DNA from: an uncultured Lachnospiraceae bacterium
Lineage (GTDB): Bacteria; Bacillota; Clostridia; Lachnospirales; Lachnospiraceae
Reading direction: 5' to 3'
DNA length: 6,812 nt
NCBI GenBank assembly: GCA_902782625.1
Contig: CACZNZ010000377.1
Coordinates: 1-6,812, forward strand
Shown: positions 5,781-6,812 of the stretch, piece after piece
Layout: every line of letters starts with the position of its first letter
How positions within the stretch are numbered: the stretch's first letter is position 1
Position numbers and translations under genes: made by a program
The notes under the pieces: model-generated
The model's input: only the letters and a program-made list of their open reading frames with translations
The model's database searches: none
What the model was told of the DNA's origin: nothing

Positions 5781-6746
5781 TCAGGATTTCAGTCCTGGAT
5801 AACCATAGGCACTTTCTGCTGAATAGACAGCTCTTTTGATGGCTTCGCTCATCACTTCAGCTGCCAGGATTCCCACCAGATCAGTATCTGACTCAAGAGT
5901 TCCTACAGAAACAGCATAGATACTGTCACCGTCTGCGGAAGTGTGTACCGGCCTGATGGATCTTGCAAACCCATCATGTGCCATGCCGGCAATCTTACAC
6001 AGCTGTGATTTTGCAAACGATGCATTGGTGATGACCACGCCTATCGTTGTATTATCGGTAAATTTGTTTTCTTTAGCAGCGATGCTTGACTGCATATATT
6101 CCGTTGTATCCCGGAAACCTTGTTTATCTTCTGTAAGAAGTCCGGCTATCTTTTGCCCTGTCTTCCAGTCATAGATATCGCCTAGTGCGTTAACTGCGAC
6201 AACGGCACCGATTTTTAATTCTCCAAGGGAAATCGCATAGCTTCCAATCCCGCTTTTCATGCAGGTATCCATGCCGGCGATCTTTCCAACACTGGCACCA
6301 CAGCCTGCGCCATAGTTTCCGTCACGATAATTCTGGGATTCCAGAGCCTGTCTTGCGGCCTCATATCCCATGGCAGCATCTGGACGTATATGTGCATCTC
6401 CTACGGTAAGGTCATAAAGATCTGACTGGACGACAAGTGGAACTTTTACGATGCCGGTATCATAGCCTATATCATGCTCTTCGAGATATTTCATAACACC
6501 GTCTGCAGCACCAAGGCCATAAGCACTTCCGCCGGCGAGGACAATCGCATGAACGAACGAGGCTGCTGCAAGAGGATGGAGCAGTTCCGATTCTCTTGAT
6601 GCCGGTCCGCCCCCACGCACATCAAGACCTGCAGGCATACCTTCTTTGCTGATCAGTACAGTACATCCTGTAGCTGCCTGCACATTTTCAGTCTGTCCGA
6701 TATAGATCGGACCGATATCTGTCAGAGGGATCTCAGTTTTTTGCAT
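5781..6746 (-). CDS. P1 family (S58, DmpA-like) N-terminal-nucleophile peptidase/amidase
   Basis: This 321-residue protein (numbered from the ATG at 6746) belongs to the family of DmpA, beta-aminopeptidases and the nylon-oligomer hydrolase NylC, which self-cleave to expose a catalytic Ser or Thr. Family marks are LDVRGGGPASRE (41-52), LAGGSAYGLGAADGVM (70-85), GAGCGASVGK (147-156), the probable autocleavage site DNTTIGVV (231-238, cut between Asn232 and Thr233 by analogy with NylC), and AHDGFARSIRPVHT plus DGD (256-274). Length is normal. An upstream in-frame ATG at 6779 would add 11 basic residues, but it overlaps the -10 hexamer and lacks a ribosome binding site, whereas AGGAGG lies 9 bases before the ATG at 6746. 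There is no signal peptide, so the enzyme is cytoplasmic. The substrate cannot be read from sequence; small peptides or amides with unusual N-termini are likely. No terminator is seen before the nifS promoter, so read-through is possible. Confidence 0.9.
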   Translation of the reverse strand: MQKTEIPLTDIGPIYIGQTENVQAATGCTVLISKEGMPAGLDVRGGGPASRESELLHPLAAASFVHAIVLAGGSAYGLGAADGVMKYLEEHDIGYDTGIVKVPLVVQSDLYDLTVGDAHIRPDAAMGYEAARQALESQNYRDGNYGAGCGASVGKIAGMDTCMKSGIGSYAISLGELKIGAVVAVNALGDIYDWKTGQKIAGLLTEDKQGFRDTTEYMQSSIAAKENKFTDNTTIGVVITNASFAKSQLCKIAGMAHDGFARSIRPVHTSADGDSIYAVSVGTLESDTDLVGILAAEVMSEAIKRAVYSAESAYGYPGLKS

Positions 6747-6755
6747 CTGTTTCTT

Positions 6756-6761
6756 CCTCCT
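6756..6761 (-). promoter_or_regulatory. Ribosome binding site that sets the P1 peptidase start
   Basis: A perfect AGGAGG lies 9 bases before the ATG at 6746-6744. It is inside the reading frame of the longer alternative, which it therefore argues against. Confidence 0.8.
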
Positions 6762-6777
6762 GTGAGATAAGGATGTC

Positions 6778-6806
6778 ATTATATGGAATCTTTGATAAAA
6801 TGTTCT
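6778..6806 (-). promoter_or_regulatory. Candidate promoter of the P1 peptidase gene
   Basis: A perfect -10 TATAAT (6778-6783, minus) lies 17 bases from a weak -35 AGAACA (6801-6806, 3 of 6). The leader would be about 25 bases. It is close to the window edge, so the upstream context is not visible. Confidence 0.5.
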
Positions 6807-6812
6807 AAAGTC

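Overview
The window comes from a low-GC Gram-positive bacterium (Bacillota; Clostridia or Erysipelotrichia seem most likely). The pointers are AGGAGG-type ribosome binding sites, sigma-A-like promoters with extended -10 elements, a compact NifS/NifU-type Fe-S operon, a YngK/FenI-type secreted hydrolase and a clostridial-type pyridoxamine kinase. No rRNA, tRNA, CRISPR array, insertion sequence or phage gene is visible. No gene-free stretch exceeds 300 bases; the longest is the 193-base AT-rich region 2969-3161.

Layout. (1) 1-1158, minus strand: a two-gene operon with a strong promoter at 1196-1224. The first gene encodes a single-pass membrane protein whose soluble part resembles the C-terminal domain of DUF4956 proteins. 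The second, overlapping it by ATGA, encodes an exported protein with a Big_2-like fold and a C39-like cysteine peptidase domain, cut off by the left edge. (2) 1280-1693, plus strand: a small orphan protein with the outline of a serine-recombinase catalytic domain but without its catalytic residues. It ends at a hairpin (1712-1751) shared with the next gene. (3) 1751-2968, minus strand: a secreted GHL10/DUF187 glycoside hydrolase-like protein. (4) 3162-4001, plus strand: a pyridoxamine/pyridoxal kinase, preceded by periodic repeats and ending at a second shared hairpin (4001-4026). (5) 4029-5688, minus strand: an operon of cysteine desulfurase (nifS/iscS type) and U-type scaffold (nifU/iscU type), with a strong promoter and a cluster of palindromes at the transcription start. 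(6) 5781-6746, minus strand: a P1/S58 (DmpA-like) N-terminal-nucleophile hydrolase.

How the genes work together. NifS and NifU form a minimal Fe-S assembly pair: the desulfurase supplies sulfur and the scaffold builds the cluster. The convergent kinase makes the B6 phosphate cofactor that the desulfurase needs, although nothing shows co-regulation. The other genes look like ordinary cell-envelope and peptide or glycan turnover functions.

Most of the window is ordinary chromosome. The parts most worth a second look are the catalytically dead resolvase-like gene, the DUF4956-tail/C39 lipoprotein pair, the 24-bp-pitch repeats before the kinase gene, and the palindrome cluster over the nifS start site with no Rrf2-type regulator gene in view.
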